Counted from the first letter of the stretch, positions 1 to 6,135 are shown. The stretch is 15,308 nucleotides of DNA from an uncultured Eubacteriales bacterium (GCA_934488615.1 CAKSSJ010000040.1:1-15308); one strand, 5' to 3'. The notes: generated from the letters alone by a model not told the origin. Program-made: numbers and translations.

Positions 1-76
1 CGGTGGACTGTCAGAGCCGCGACGTGACCGAGCCGCAGCGAGACGCTGTCACGGCTCGTCCGTGACTGAGGGGTTT
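1..76 (+). repeat. R1 intergenic repeat, subtype A, cut by window start
   Basis: This is the 3' part of the R1 module. It begins inside the central hairpin (right arm GGACTGTC at 5-12), continues through the GTGAC...GTCAC stem containing CAGCG-AGA-CGCTG, and ends at the terminal CTGAGGGGTTT. It matches the same segment of the complete copy at 3328-3461 almost base for base. The left half lies outside the window. Confidence 0.85.
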
Positions 77-233
77 TCTTGAAGTCAGAAAGGAACTTGT
101 TTTTAGCGTGAGCTCCTCTTACGGGGAGGTGGGCAAAACACCAACATGCACAAAAAACACATTCGCAATATATGCACAATGCACTGCACGCTTCGGGGAC
201 AACAACATTATTTATATAAATTCTTATTATGTC
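77..233. other. Gene-free stretch with a decayed palindrome
   Basis: Between the R1 tail and the first promoter there is no supported gene. The only structure seen is CTCC-TCTTAC-GGGGAG followed by GTGGG (about 113-130), which resembles a worn cap of the R2-type palindrome found elsewhere in the window. The rest is A+T-rich. Confidence 0.4.
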
Positions 234-262
234 TTTACTTTTCTTGAAAAATTTGTTAGAAT
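234..262 (+). promoter_or_regulatory. Probable sigma-A promoter for the Gfo/Idh-nagB operon
   Basis: TTTACT (234-239) is followed after 17 bases by TAGAAT (257-262), preceded by TGT, giving an extended -10. The start would fall near 269, leaving a leader of about 24 bases with GAGG at 281-284. An alternative, TTGAAA (244-249) with TATATT (268-273), would leave a leader of only about 13 bases, so it is less likely. Confidence 0.5.
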
Positions 263-292
263 ATTGCTATATTTTACCTTGAGGTGATATGC

Positions 293-1360
293 ATGTCTGA
301 AAAACTTGGCGTAGCCATTATCGGCTGCGGTAACATTTCCCGTTCGCACATTCCGAGCTATCTTAAGCTCGATAACGTTGAGGTTCGCTATTTCTGCGAC
401 ATTATCCCCGAGCGCGCGGACAAGGCGGTTGAGACTTACGGCTGTGGCAAGGCTGTTTACAATTACAAGGAGCTTCTCGGTCATGATGATATCGACATTG
501 TTTCCGTCTGCACCCACAACGATTGCCACGCGCCTATCTCTATTGATTTCATGCGCGACGGCAAGGACGTGCTTTGCGAAAAGCCAGCCGCAAGAATTCT
601 TTCCGAGGCTCTTGAAATGCAGAAGGTTGCCCACGAGACGGGCAGAATGCTTTCAATCGGCGTTGTAAATCGCTTTGTTGATACGGTCAACAAAATCAAG
701 GAGCTTATCGCAAACGGCACTCTCGGCGAGGTTTATCAGGTATACATCAGCTTCAGAGCGCACCGCTCGATCCCGGGGCTTGGCGGTGATTTCACAACAA
801 AGGCGAATTCGGGCGGCGGAGTTCTCATTGACTGGGGTGTTCACTTTATCGACCTTGTTCTCTATTGTCTCGACGATCCGACGCCTCTTACCTGCTCGGG
901 TGTTGCACATTCAAAGCTCGGCACAGCGATGAAGGATTATATTTACACAAGCATGTGGGCTGAGGATACCAAGAATACGGAAACGGGCACATTTGACGTT
1001 GACGATTTTGTAACGGGTCTTATCAGAACCGACAAGGCGGCGATTACTTTTAACGGCGCATGGGCGCAAAATATAAATGAACACGAAATGTTTGTTGATT
1101 TCCTCGGAACAAAGGGCGGAATCAGAATGCAGTATGGCGGAGAATTCAAGCTCTATTCGACAATGGGCGATATGCTTACGGAAATTACGCCCAATTACAA
1201 TTCAACGGGCTTCGACTATGCGGCTGAAGTGAAGTCATTCGTCGATTCAGTTATCACAAGAAAGCCGAACCAGGCATACATTGACAACGCGGTTATCACA
1301 TCAAAAATTCTTGACGCTGTTTACAGATCTTCAAATTCGGGTAAAGAGGTCACATTATAA
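293..1360 (+). CDS. Gfo/Idh/MocA-family NAD(P)-dependent oxidoreductase
   Basis: A 355-residue protein of the usual length for the glucose-fructose/inositol dehydrogenase family, which oxidises or reduces sugars and polyols with NAD(P) in the cytoplasm. The N-terminal Rossmann fold shows VAIIGCGNIS at residues 7-16 (GxGxx(A/S) dinucleotide site) and the family EKP motif at 96-98. The C-terminal domain carries GGGVLIDWGVH (174-184), whose Asp/His positions correspond to the catalytic region of the family. I chose ATG 293 because GAGG at 281-284 sits at good spacing; the GTG at 284 overlaps that site. nagB follows after 19 bases with no terminator, so the two are probably co-transcribed and the substrate may be an amino sugar or its derivative. 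That is inference from context; family members act on many substrates, and some (GH109) are glycosidases using NAD. Confidence 0.92.
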   Translation: MSEKLGVAIIGCGNISRSHIPSYLKLDNVEVRYFCDIIPERADKAVETYGCGKAVYNYKELLGHDDIDIVSVCTHNDCHAPISIDFMRDGKDVLCEKPAARILSEALEMQKVAHETGRMLSIGVVNRFVDTVNKIKELIANGTLGEVYQVYISFRAHRSIPGLGGDFTTKANSGGGVLIDWGVHFIDLVLYCLDDPTPLTCSGVAHSKLGTAMKDYIYTSMWAEDTKNTETGTFDVDDFVTGLIRTDKAAITFNGAWAQNINEHEMFVDFLGTKGGIRMQYGGEFKLYSTMGDMLTEITPNYNSTGFDYAAEVKSFVDSVITRKPNQAYIDNAVITSKILDAVYRSSNSGKEVTL

Positions 1361-1379
1361 TAAAAAGGAAGGCAAAACA

Positions 1380-2102
1380 ATGGATATCAAAATTTTCGAC
1401 AATGCGGAGCAGATCGCATGTGCGGCGGCTCAGCTTTATAAGGATCTTGTTGCAGACAAGCCGAACGCGGTTCTCGGTCTTGCAACGGGCGCAACTCCCG
1501 TACCTACATACAAGAAGCTCATCGAGCTTTACAACAACGGCGAGATCAGCTTCAAGGACGTTACGACATTCAATCTTGACGAATACTGTGATCTGGACAA
1601 GCATGACAAGAACAGCTACTACACCTTCATGCATGAGAATCTTTTCAATCATGTTGATGTCAAGGAGGAAAACGTAAACTTCCTTGACGGCAACGCTGAG
1701 GACTGCGACGCAGAGAGCAAGCGCTACGCCGAGGCGATCAAGGCGGCAGGCGGAATCGACCTCCAGCTTCTCGGAATCGGCACAAACGGCCACATTGCTT
1801 TCAATGAGCCTGCCGATAAGTTCACGGACGAGGCTTTTAAGGTAACTCTCACTCAGAGCACGATCAATTCAAATCAGAAATATTTCGGCGACGTTCCGAT
1901 GCCGAGATATGCAATGACAATGGGCATCGGCTCGATCATGCGTTCAAAGAAAATTCTTCTCATCGCAACGGGCGAGAGCAAGGCGAAGGCGATCAAAGCA
2001 ATGGTTTCGGGCGAAATCACGCCGCAGATCCCGTGCTCGATCCTCAATGAGCATAAAGACGCTGTCATCATGCTCGACAAAGCGGCGGCAAGCCTGCTTT
2101 AA
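1380..2102 (+). CDS. nagB: Glucosamine-6-phosphate deaminase
   Basis: A 240-residue protein, the standard length of NagB, which converts glucosamine 6-phosphate to fructose 6-phosphate and ammonia in amino-sugar catabolism. Visible motifs are the phosphate-binding loop LGLATGATPVPTYKKL (residues 32-47), TFNLDEY (63-69) with the likely general-base Asp67, and GIGTNGHIAFNEP (132-144) with the ring-opening His138. Gram-positive NagB proteins commonly have Asn in the GTNGH position. The ATG at 1380 is set by AGGAAGG about 7 bases upstream; a longer upstream frame overlaps the preceding gene and is rejected. It is the second gene of an operon with the oxidoreductase. No nagA or nagE is present in the window. 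Confidence 0.96.
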   Translation: MDIKIFDNAEQIACAAAQLYKDLVADKPNAVLGLATGATPVPTYKKLIELYNNGEISFKDVTTFNLDEYCDLDKHDKNSYYTFMHENLFNHVDVKEENVNFLDGNAEDCDAESKRYAEAIKAAGGIDLQLLGIGTNGHIAFNEPADKFTDEAFKVTLTQSTINSNQKYFGDVPMPRYAMTMGIGSIMRSKKILLIATGESKAKAIKAMVSGEITPQIPCSILNEHKDAVIMLDKAAASLL

Positions 2103-2114
2103 TAAATACTCTGA

Positions 2115-2264
2115 TTTAATAAAGAACATGACAAAATCGACTTCATTGATTTTGTCCGCAGCAGTTCAAAGGTCAGAGGCTATCAATGCGGTGTTTCATA
2201 TGCCGAGGGCTTCCGCCCGGATATGCACTACGGCAGAATGACAACTAAAAGATTTTTACCGTAA
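2115..2264 (+). pseudogene. Remnant of a reading frame without start codon
   Basis: After a TGA at 2112-2114 there are 49 open codons ending in TAA at 2262-2264, with protein-like composition (for example VRSSSKVRGYQCGVSYAEGF and HYGRMTTKRFLP). No ATG, GTG or TTG occurs before codon 37 and there is no ribosome binding site, so this looks like the C-terminal scrap of a decayed gene between nagB and the terminator. I do not recognise the family. It may also be chance. Confidence 0.3.
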
Positions 2265-2267
2265 AAA

Positions 2268-2312
2268 AAGCGGCAGTATCCATTATGTGATCACTGCCGC
2301 TTAATTATTTTT
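2268..2312. terminator. Rho-independent terminator, probably bidirectional
   Basis: Perfect 10-bp stem AAGCGGCAGT (2268-2277) and ACTGCCGCTT (2293-2302), followed on the plus strand by AATTATTTTT. On the minus strand a run of seven T follows the stem directly. It closes the nagB transcript and separates it from the AraC-type gene. Confidence 0.8.
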
Positions 2313-2355
2313 GACAAAACAGAGCACAAAATGTCAGGAAAAAGGAATTGCCCCC

Positions 2356-2364
2356 TGCTATAAT
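2356..2364 (+). promoter_or_regulatory. Extended -10 promoter for the AraC-type regulator
   Basis: TGCTATAAT is a perfect extended -10 (TGnTATAAT). The sequence 17 bases upstream (AGGAAA) is a poor -35, as is usual for extended -10 promoters, where an activator may help. The predicted start near 2371 gives a leader of about 20 bases containing the strong site GGAAGGGAGAGG (2375-2386). Confidence 0.6.
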
Positions 2365-2390
2365 GAATTCACACGGAAGGGAGAGGTCAT

Positions 2391-3272
2391 ATGGACTGGA
2401 TATCGGGAATTCAACAGGCTATCAACTACACCGAGGAGCACCTCTGTGAGGAAACGGACTACGACGCTATCGCGCGTCAGGCGGCGTCGTCAACGTTCCA
2501 CTTTCAAAGGGCTTTCGGCATGATATGCGGATTTACCCTCGGCGACTACATTCGCATGCGCCGTTTGTCATTGGCGGCTGAAGCGCTGCAGCACGGCAAG
2601 GACACAAAAATAATTGACGTTGCGTTGAAGTACGGCTACGAATCCCCCGAGAGCTTCACCAGAGCATTCACGCGTTTTCACGGCATAACTCCATCGCAGG
2701 CGAAGCGCGGCGAAACAGTCCGTTCGTTCTCACGGCTTTCCGTTAAACTTATTTTAGACGGAGGTAATTTTATGGATTACAGAATCGAGAGAAAGGACTC
2801 GTTCAAAATTGTGTGCAAGAAGAAGCACGTCAACAAGCCGCAGGGAGACACCGCAACGGCGGACATTTCAGCCTTTTGGAGCGAGGTCAGCAGCGACGGC
2901 ACGGTTGAAAGATTGACAAAATATGCCGATTTCAGCGAGCTTCACGGCATACTCGGCATATGCTTCACGAGTGACATGGCGAATTCGGGCTTCCCGTACG
3001 GAATCGGTGCGGTGTACAACGGTGTGCCGCTTGACGGTGATGAATTTGAGATCGTAGAGATTCCGGCATACACATTTGCAACATTCCCGTGCAGGGGCAA
3101 GATGCCCGACGCGTTTAAGGAGACGTTCAAGCGAATCTGCACGGAGTTTTTCCCGCAGAGCGCAACGTACGAATACGGCAACGGGGTTGAGATCGAGGTC
3201 TACCCGTCCGCCGATGTCAGCAATCCCGATTATTACTGCGAAATCATGATCGCGGTAAACGAGAAGAAATAA
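2391..3272 (+). CDS. AraC-family transcriptional regulator with GyrI-like effector-binding domain
   Basis: A 293-residue two-domain regulator. Residues about 5-105 form the double helix-turn-helix of the AraC/XylS family (QAINYTEEHL..., then RAFTRFHGITPSQAKRG as the second recognition segment). Residues about 127-293 (from MDYRIERKDSF) form a GyrI-like/AraC effector-binding domain ending YYCEIMIAVNEKK, typical of proteins that bind small hydrophobic or cationic ligands. The N-terminal HTH order is like Rob/TipA-type relatives rather than classic AraC, where the HTH is C-terminal. The gene has its own promoter and stands alone, so it may regulate itself or distant genes; its ligand cannot be told from sequence. 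GGAGG at 2760-2764 with an in-frame ATG at 2772 could start a separate 166-residue effector domain. Confidence 0.92.
   Translation: MDWISGIQQAINYTEEHLCEETDYDAIARQAASSTFHFQRAFGMICGFTLGDYIRMRRLSLAAEALQHGKDTKIIDVALKYGYESPESFTRAFTRFHGITPSQAKRGETVRSFSRLSVKLILDGGNFMDYRIERKDSFKIVCKKKHVNKPQGDTATADISAFWSEVSSDGTVERLTKYADFSELHGILGICFTSDMANSGFPYGIGAVYNGVPLDGDEFEIVEIPAYTFATFPCRGKMPDAFKETFKRICTEFFPQSATYEYGNGVEIEVYPSADVSNPDYYCEIMIAVNEKK
2760..2774 (+). promoter_or_regulatory. Internal ribosome binding site and start codon at the domain boundary
   Basis: GGAGG (2760-2764) lies 7 bases before an in-frame ATG (2772-2774) within the AraC-type gene. The ATG is the first codon of the effector-binding domain (MDYRIERK). 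Translation from here would give residues 128-293 alone. A caveat is that the glycine pair coded by GGAGGT may be conserved for protein reasons. Confidence 0.4.
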
Positions 3273-3285
3273 GGACATGAAAACA

Positions 3286-3312
3286 GCCGCTCAGGCATTA
3301 CGCTTGGGCGGC
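3286..3312. other. Hairpin after the AraC-type gene
   Basis: GCCGCTCAGGC (3286-3296) pairs with GCTTGGGCGGC (3302-3312) over 11 bp with two G-T pairs and a 5-base loop. It lies 13 bases after the stop. No T run follows on the plus strand; a short TTTT follows on the minus strand. It may be a weak terminator or an RNA 3'-end stabiliser. Confidence 0.5.
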
Positions 3313-3327
3313 AAGAAAAGTTTGCAC

Positions 3328-3461
3328 AAACCTCTCGGCTCCCCTGTAGGGTAGCGAAGTGTCGGCGCGGTAGTGAATGACAGTCCGGTGGACTGTCAGA
3401 GCCGCGACGTGACCGAGCCGCAGCGAGACGCTGTCACGACTCGTCCGTGGCTGAGGGGTTT
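3328..3461 (+). repeat. R1 intergenic repeat, subtype A, complete
   Basis: This 134-bp copy starts AAACCTCTCGG and ends CTGAGGGGTTT; the reverse complement of the end is AAACCCCTCAG, so the module has imperfect terminal inverted repeats. Inside are the hairpin GACAGTCC-GGT-GGACTGTC (3379-3397) enclosed by an outer CGCGG/CCGCG stem, and a second hairpin CAGCG-AGA-CGCTG enclosed by GTGAC/GTCAC. Other copies are at 1, 6039, 6225, 9310 and 14082. It looks like a MITE-like or REP-like element; no transposase is coded. Confidence 0.88.
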
Positions 3462-3549
3462 GGCTCAAGAGAAAAGATAAAAGTGAAGAGTGAAGAGAAA
3501 CGGTGGCTTTGCGTTGCAAAGCATTAAAAAGTCAGCAGAAACCGACCAA
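3462..3549 (+). repeat. Spacer module linking R1 and R2
   Basis: A purine-rich tract (AAGAGAAAAGATAAAAGTG..., with GAAGAGTGAAGAG) is followed by the palindrome GCTTTGC-GTT-GCAAAGC (about 3509-3525) and by GTCAGCAGAAACCGACCAAG. The same module occurs inverted at 6136-6224 and, without its last part, at 14023-14081. Arms of the palindrome are identical in all three; the three loop bases differ. Confidence 0.75.
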
Positions 3550-3694
3550 GGCTTCCCCTTGAGGGGAAGCTGTCGCGTAAGCGACTGATGAGGTGGAAAG
3601 GTTCGACTTTTATTTAGTTTAATAATGAGCTGAAAATTCGCCACCTCATCCGAGCGGCGCAATCCGCCGCCCACCTTCCCCTCAAGGGGAAGGC
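3550..3694. repeat. R2 palindromic repeat, head-to-head pair
   Basis: Two oppositely oriented units surround an A+T-rich core (about 3597-3640). The left unit is cap GCTTCCCCTTGAGGGGAAGC, inner hairpin GTCGC-GTAA-GCGAC, then GATGAGGTGG. The right unit is CCACCTCATC, inner hairpin GCGGCGCAATCCGCCGC, then the cap with CCTTCCCC/GGGGAAGG. The frame is shared while the inner hairpins differ. The whole could fold as one large cruciform or RNA structure. Confidence 0.8.
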
Positions 3695-3720
3695 TGTTAA
3701 ATTTTCAGTAAAAACTTATA

Positions 3721-3757
3721 CTCGGCTCCCCTGTAGGGTAGCGAAGTGTCGGCGCGG
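3721..3757 (+). repeat. R1 fragment, subtype A, first 37 bp
   Basis: CTCGGCTCCCCTGTAGGG and the following bases up to GGCGCGG are identical to the start of the R1 copy at 3328, then the match stops. It is a truncated copy lying about 80 bases before the lysine riboswitch promoter. Confidence 0.75.
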
Positions 3758-3834
3758 AAATGGGGCAAAACTATAGCTTTATCCTGCCAACATTAAAAAA
3801 TAAGAATAATTTATTAAGAATTTGTTGCAAAATG

Positions 3835-3863
3835 TTGACATCGCTGAATAATAGTGATATAAT
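3835..3863 (+). promoter_or_regulatory. Sigma-A promoter for the lysine riboswitch and transporter
   Basis: Perfect TTGACA (3835-3840), 17-base spacer and TATAAT (3858-3863). Transcription would begin near 3870, just before the riboswitch aptamer. Confidence 0.88.
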
Positions 3864-3884
3864 CCGTTTATCGAAAACAGAATA

Positions 3885-4050
3885 TGGTTCTGAGAATAAC
3901 TCAGGATGATGGAGGCGCGGTGCTTTACAAGTAACTTTCGCAGGGAAGGCAACTCAGAAAGTGAAAAGACTGACCGCCGAAGCGTGGGGATCTGCCTTGT
4001 GAACCATAGCTGGGACGTTGCAGAATATGCAACGGACTGTCACAACTTGT
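3885..4050 (+). ncRNA. Lysine riboswitch (L box) aptamer
   Basis: The sequence carries the conserved L-box blocks in order: GGAGGCGCGG (3911-3920), AAGTAAC (about 3929-3935), GGGAAGGC (3943-3950), GACCGCCGAAG (about 3972-3982), GGGGATC and CTGGGAC (about 4010-4016), then the last stem CGTTGCA-GAATA-TGCAACG. It sits between a strong promoter and an intrinsic terminator ahead of a transporter gene. In characterised lysine riboswitches of Firmicutes, lysine binding favours the terminator; the same OFF control is expected here. Ends are estimated because the closing stem P1 was not resolved with certainty. Confidence 0.92.
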
Positions 4051-4061
4051 ATGTGGAGTGC

Positions 4062-4124
4062 TGTCATGTAGTAATGGTCGTTATGACATGGTTGGTATGA
4101 ATGTACGGAACCATGTCGTTTTTT
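4062..4124 (+). terminator. Riboswitch expression platform: terminator and competing hairpin
   Basis: The terminator stem is GACATGGTT (4085-4093) with AACCATGTC (4109-4117), followed by GTTTTTTATTTT. The 5' arm overlaps ATGACA (4083-4088), which can instead pair with TGTCAT (4062-4067), so the two hairpins exclude each other. This is the expected layout of a transcription-attenuating riboswitch. Confidence 0.85.
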
Positions 4125-4147
4125 ATTTTAATTCAGGAGGGTTTATT

Positions 4148-5821
4148 GTGAAAAAATCCAAGAAAATCATTTTGGCGATTGCTTGCGTTGTCATTGTAGC
4201 AGTTCTTGTTTTCGCCAAGGTCTCGGGCGGTTCGCTTTCAACAGTAAAGTGTACCGACTGCAACGGCACAGGAATTGTCGAGCAGGTTGAATGTGAAACC
4301 TGCGGCGGCGAGGGCGAGGTCAGAGCTTCCTATTGGGCTCTCGTTCCCCCTGTAATCGCTATCGCACTTGCTCTTATCACCAAGGAAGTTTACAGCTCGT
4401 TGTTTGTCGGTATTCTCGCCGGCTCAATTCTCGGCTCGGACTTCAAATTCACCAAGACAATGGATATCCTTGTCAATGACGGACTTATCGGCGCCGTTTC
4501 GGGCACGGCAGGTATTTTTATCTTCCTCGTTGTTCTCGGCGCAGTTGTTGCCCTTATCAATAAGGCAGGCGGTTCCGCCGCTTTCGGTAAGTGGGCACAG
4601 AAGCACATCAAGACACGTTCAGGCGCAATGCTTGCGACCTTTGCTCTCGGTGTTCTCATCTTCATCGACGACTATTTCAACTGCCTTACGGTCGGTTCGG
4701 TTATGCGTCCCGTTACTGACGGACATAAAGTTTCCAGATCGAAGCTTTCCTACCTCATTGACGCTACAGCGGCTCCTGTCTGCATGATCGCTCCGATTTC
4801 CTCATGGGCGGCGGCTGTTTCCTCATACGCCGAGGAGGGACAGGGAATTTCGCTCTTTATCAGAGCCATCCCGTTTAACTTCTATTCACTTCTTACCTTC
4901 GTATTCATCATCGGCATTACGCTCATGAAATTTGACTACGGCCCGATGAGAATTCACGAGGTCAACGCAAAGACTAAGGGCGACCTTTACACCTGCGGCG
5001 ACAAGGCTGAGGTTGAGGAGGAAAATCCGTCATCAAACGGTAAGGTTATCGACCTTGTTCTTCCGATCGTTGTACTTATCGCAGTTTGCGTATTCGCACT
5101 TGTTTATGTCGGCGGAATCTTCGACGGCAGCAACTTTGTTGACGCTTTCTCAAACACGGATGCAACCGTTGGTCTCCCATGGGGCAGCATTATCGCTCTT
5201 GTATTCACAATCGTATATCTTTGCGCAAGAAAGCTTGTTTCGTTCAAGGAAGCTATGGAGTGCATTCCCAAGGGCTTCATCGCCATGGTTCCTGCAATCC
5301 TCATTCTTACATTTGCAACATCTCTTAAGAACATGACAGCGGTTCTCGGTGCAAAGCCGTTCGTTGCCGACGTTATGTCCAGCGTTGCAGGTGATTTCCA
5401 GAACTTCCTTCCGGCTATCATCTTCCTTGTTGCCTGCTTCATCTCATTTGCAACAGGTACATCATGGGGCACCTTCGGTATTCTTATTCCGATCGTTATC
5501 GCAATCTTCCCGTCAGGCGCAATTCAGACAATCGGTATGTCCGCATGCCTTGCAGGTTCTGTTTGCGGCGACCACTGCTCACCGATCTCCGATACAACTA
5601 TCATGTCCTCGGCAGGCGGTCAGTGCAACCACCTCAACCACGTTTCGACTCAGCTTCCGTATGCAATCTCCGTTGCGGCTATCTCGTTCGTAATGTATAT
5701 TGTTTCGGGCTTCATTCAGAAGGCATATATCGTTCTTCCGATCGGTATTGTTCTTACAATCGCATTCCTCTTCGTAATGAAGATGGCTATGGTCAAGAAG
5801 TACGGCAAGGAAAACGTATAA
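4148..5821 (+). CDS. NhaC-family Na+/H+ antiporter-like transporter, probably lysine uptake, with CxxCxGxG motif
   Basis: A 557-residue polytopic membrane protein of the NhaC type (motifs such as FATGTSWGTFGILIPI, GSVCGDHCSPISDTTIMSS and LIFIDDYFNCL). GTG 4148 is the start: AGGAGG at 4135-4140 lies just upstream, and any earlier start falls in the riboswitch terminator. Residues 7-23 form a first membrane segment. Directly after it come two CxxCxGxG motifs, C35-C38 with G40/G42 and C49-C52 with G54/G56, as in the DnaJ zinc domain. That insert is not part of the core antiporter fold. NhaC-like proteins under L boxes (named LysW in comparative studies) are predicted lysine transporters, and the riboswitch here supports the same role. 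The ion coupled and the purpose of the zinc-type motif are unknown. A terminator follows the gene, so it is monocistronic. Confidence 0.9.
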   Translation: MKKSKKIILAIACVVIVAVLVFAKVSGGSLSTVKCTDCNGTGIVEQVECETCGGEGEVRASYWALVPPVIAIALALITKEVYSSLFVGILAGSILGSDFKFTKTMDILVNDGLIGAVSGTAGIFIFLVVLGAVVALINKAGGSAAFGKWAQKHIKTRSGAMLATFALGVLIFIDDYFNCLTVGSVMRPVTDGHKVSRSKLSYLIDATAAPVCMIAPISSWAAAVSSYAEEGQGISLFIRAIPFNFYSLLTFVFIIGITLMKFDYGPMRIHEVNAKTKGDLYTCGDKAEVEEENPSSNGKVIDLVLPIVVLIAVCVFALVYVGGIFDGSNFVDAFSNTDATVGLPWGSIIALVFTIVYLCARKLVSFKEAMECIPKGFIAMVPAILILTFATSLKNMTAVLGAKPFVADVMSSVAGDFQNFLPAIIFLVACFISFATGTSWGTFGILIPIVIAIFPSGAIQTIGMSACLAGSVCGDHCSPISDTTIMSSAGGQCNHLNHVSTQLPYAISVAAISFVMYIVSGFIQKAYIVLPIGIVLTIAFLFVMKMAMVKKYGKENV

Positions 5822-5839
5822 TAAATAGGCTGATTCAAA

Positions 5840-5870
5840 GGCTGTCGCAGAAATGCGGCAGTCTTTTTTT
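5840..5870 (+). terminator. Rho-independent terminator of the transporter gene
   Basis: GGCTGTCGCA (5840-5849) pairs with TGCGGCAGTC (5854-5863) over 10 bp including two G-T pairs, loop of 4, followed by a T run to 5870. Confidence 0.88.
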
Positions 5871-5915
5871 GATGTTAGATGTGACTAAAGTGAGAGATTT
5901 GCTGACATTTTAACA

Positions 5916-6135
5916 GCCTTCCCCTTGAGGGGAAGGTGGGCGGCGGATTGCGCCGCTCGGATGAGGTGGTGAGTATTTATCCTATTATTTAATAAAATTA
6001 AACTTTAAATTTTCCACCTCATCACCGTCTTACGACGGAGCGTCTCGCTGCGGCTCGGTCACGCTCCGGCTCTGAACGTCCACCGGACGTTCATTCACTA
6101 CCGTCGCGCCGCTTCGCTACCCTCAAGGGGAAGCC
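5916..6135. repeat. R2 palindromic repeat with an R1 subtype-B segment nested in one arm
   Basis: The left unit (5916-5970) has cap GCCTTCCCCTTGAGGGGAAGG, inner hairpin GGCGGATTGCGCC, and GATGAGGTGG. After an A+T-rich core the right unit begins CCACCTCATCACCGTC (from 6014), but between its inner part and the closing CTCAAGGGGAAGCC there is an R1 segment (about 6039-6120). The copy at 3550 has a simple hairpin at that place. This mosaic suggests exchange between repeat modules that share the CCCCT/AGGGG caps. Confidence 0.8.
6039..6120 (-). repeat. R1 segment, subtype B, nested
   Basis: Minus-strand R1 without its CTGAGGGGTTT end. The central hairpin is GAACGTCC-ACC-GGACGTTC (6074-6092), and the outer strands read GCTCCGG and CCGTCGCGCC, both as in the subtype-B copy at 9310 and unlike subtype A. 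Confidence 0.78.

Noticed and set aside
1281..1379. Upstream extension of nagB
   Set aside because: It overlaps the end of the oxidoreductase gene and adds residues not found in NagB; AGGAAGG fixes ATG 1380.
3298..3519. Similar small reading frames in R1 copies (minus 3298-3519, plus 6167-6454, plus 14023-14244) sharing LRLGHVAALTV and IHYRADTSLPYRGAE
   Set aside because: The likeness follows from the repeated DNA. None has a ribosome binding site. In subtype B the paired hairpin changes alter the peptide (for example T to N, V to F), so the fold and not the peptide is kept.
3906..4100. Open frame of 64 codons
   Set aside because: It lies across the lysine riboswitch aptamer and terminator arm, has no ribosome site, and its sequence is explained by RNA structure.
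4058..4147. Upstream extension of the transporter gene
   Set aside because: It would start within the riboswitch expression platform and read through the terminator. AGGAGG at 4135-4140 fixes GTG 4148.
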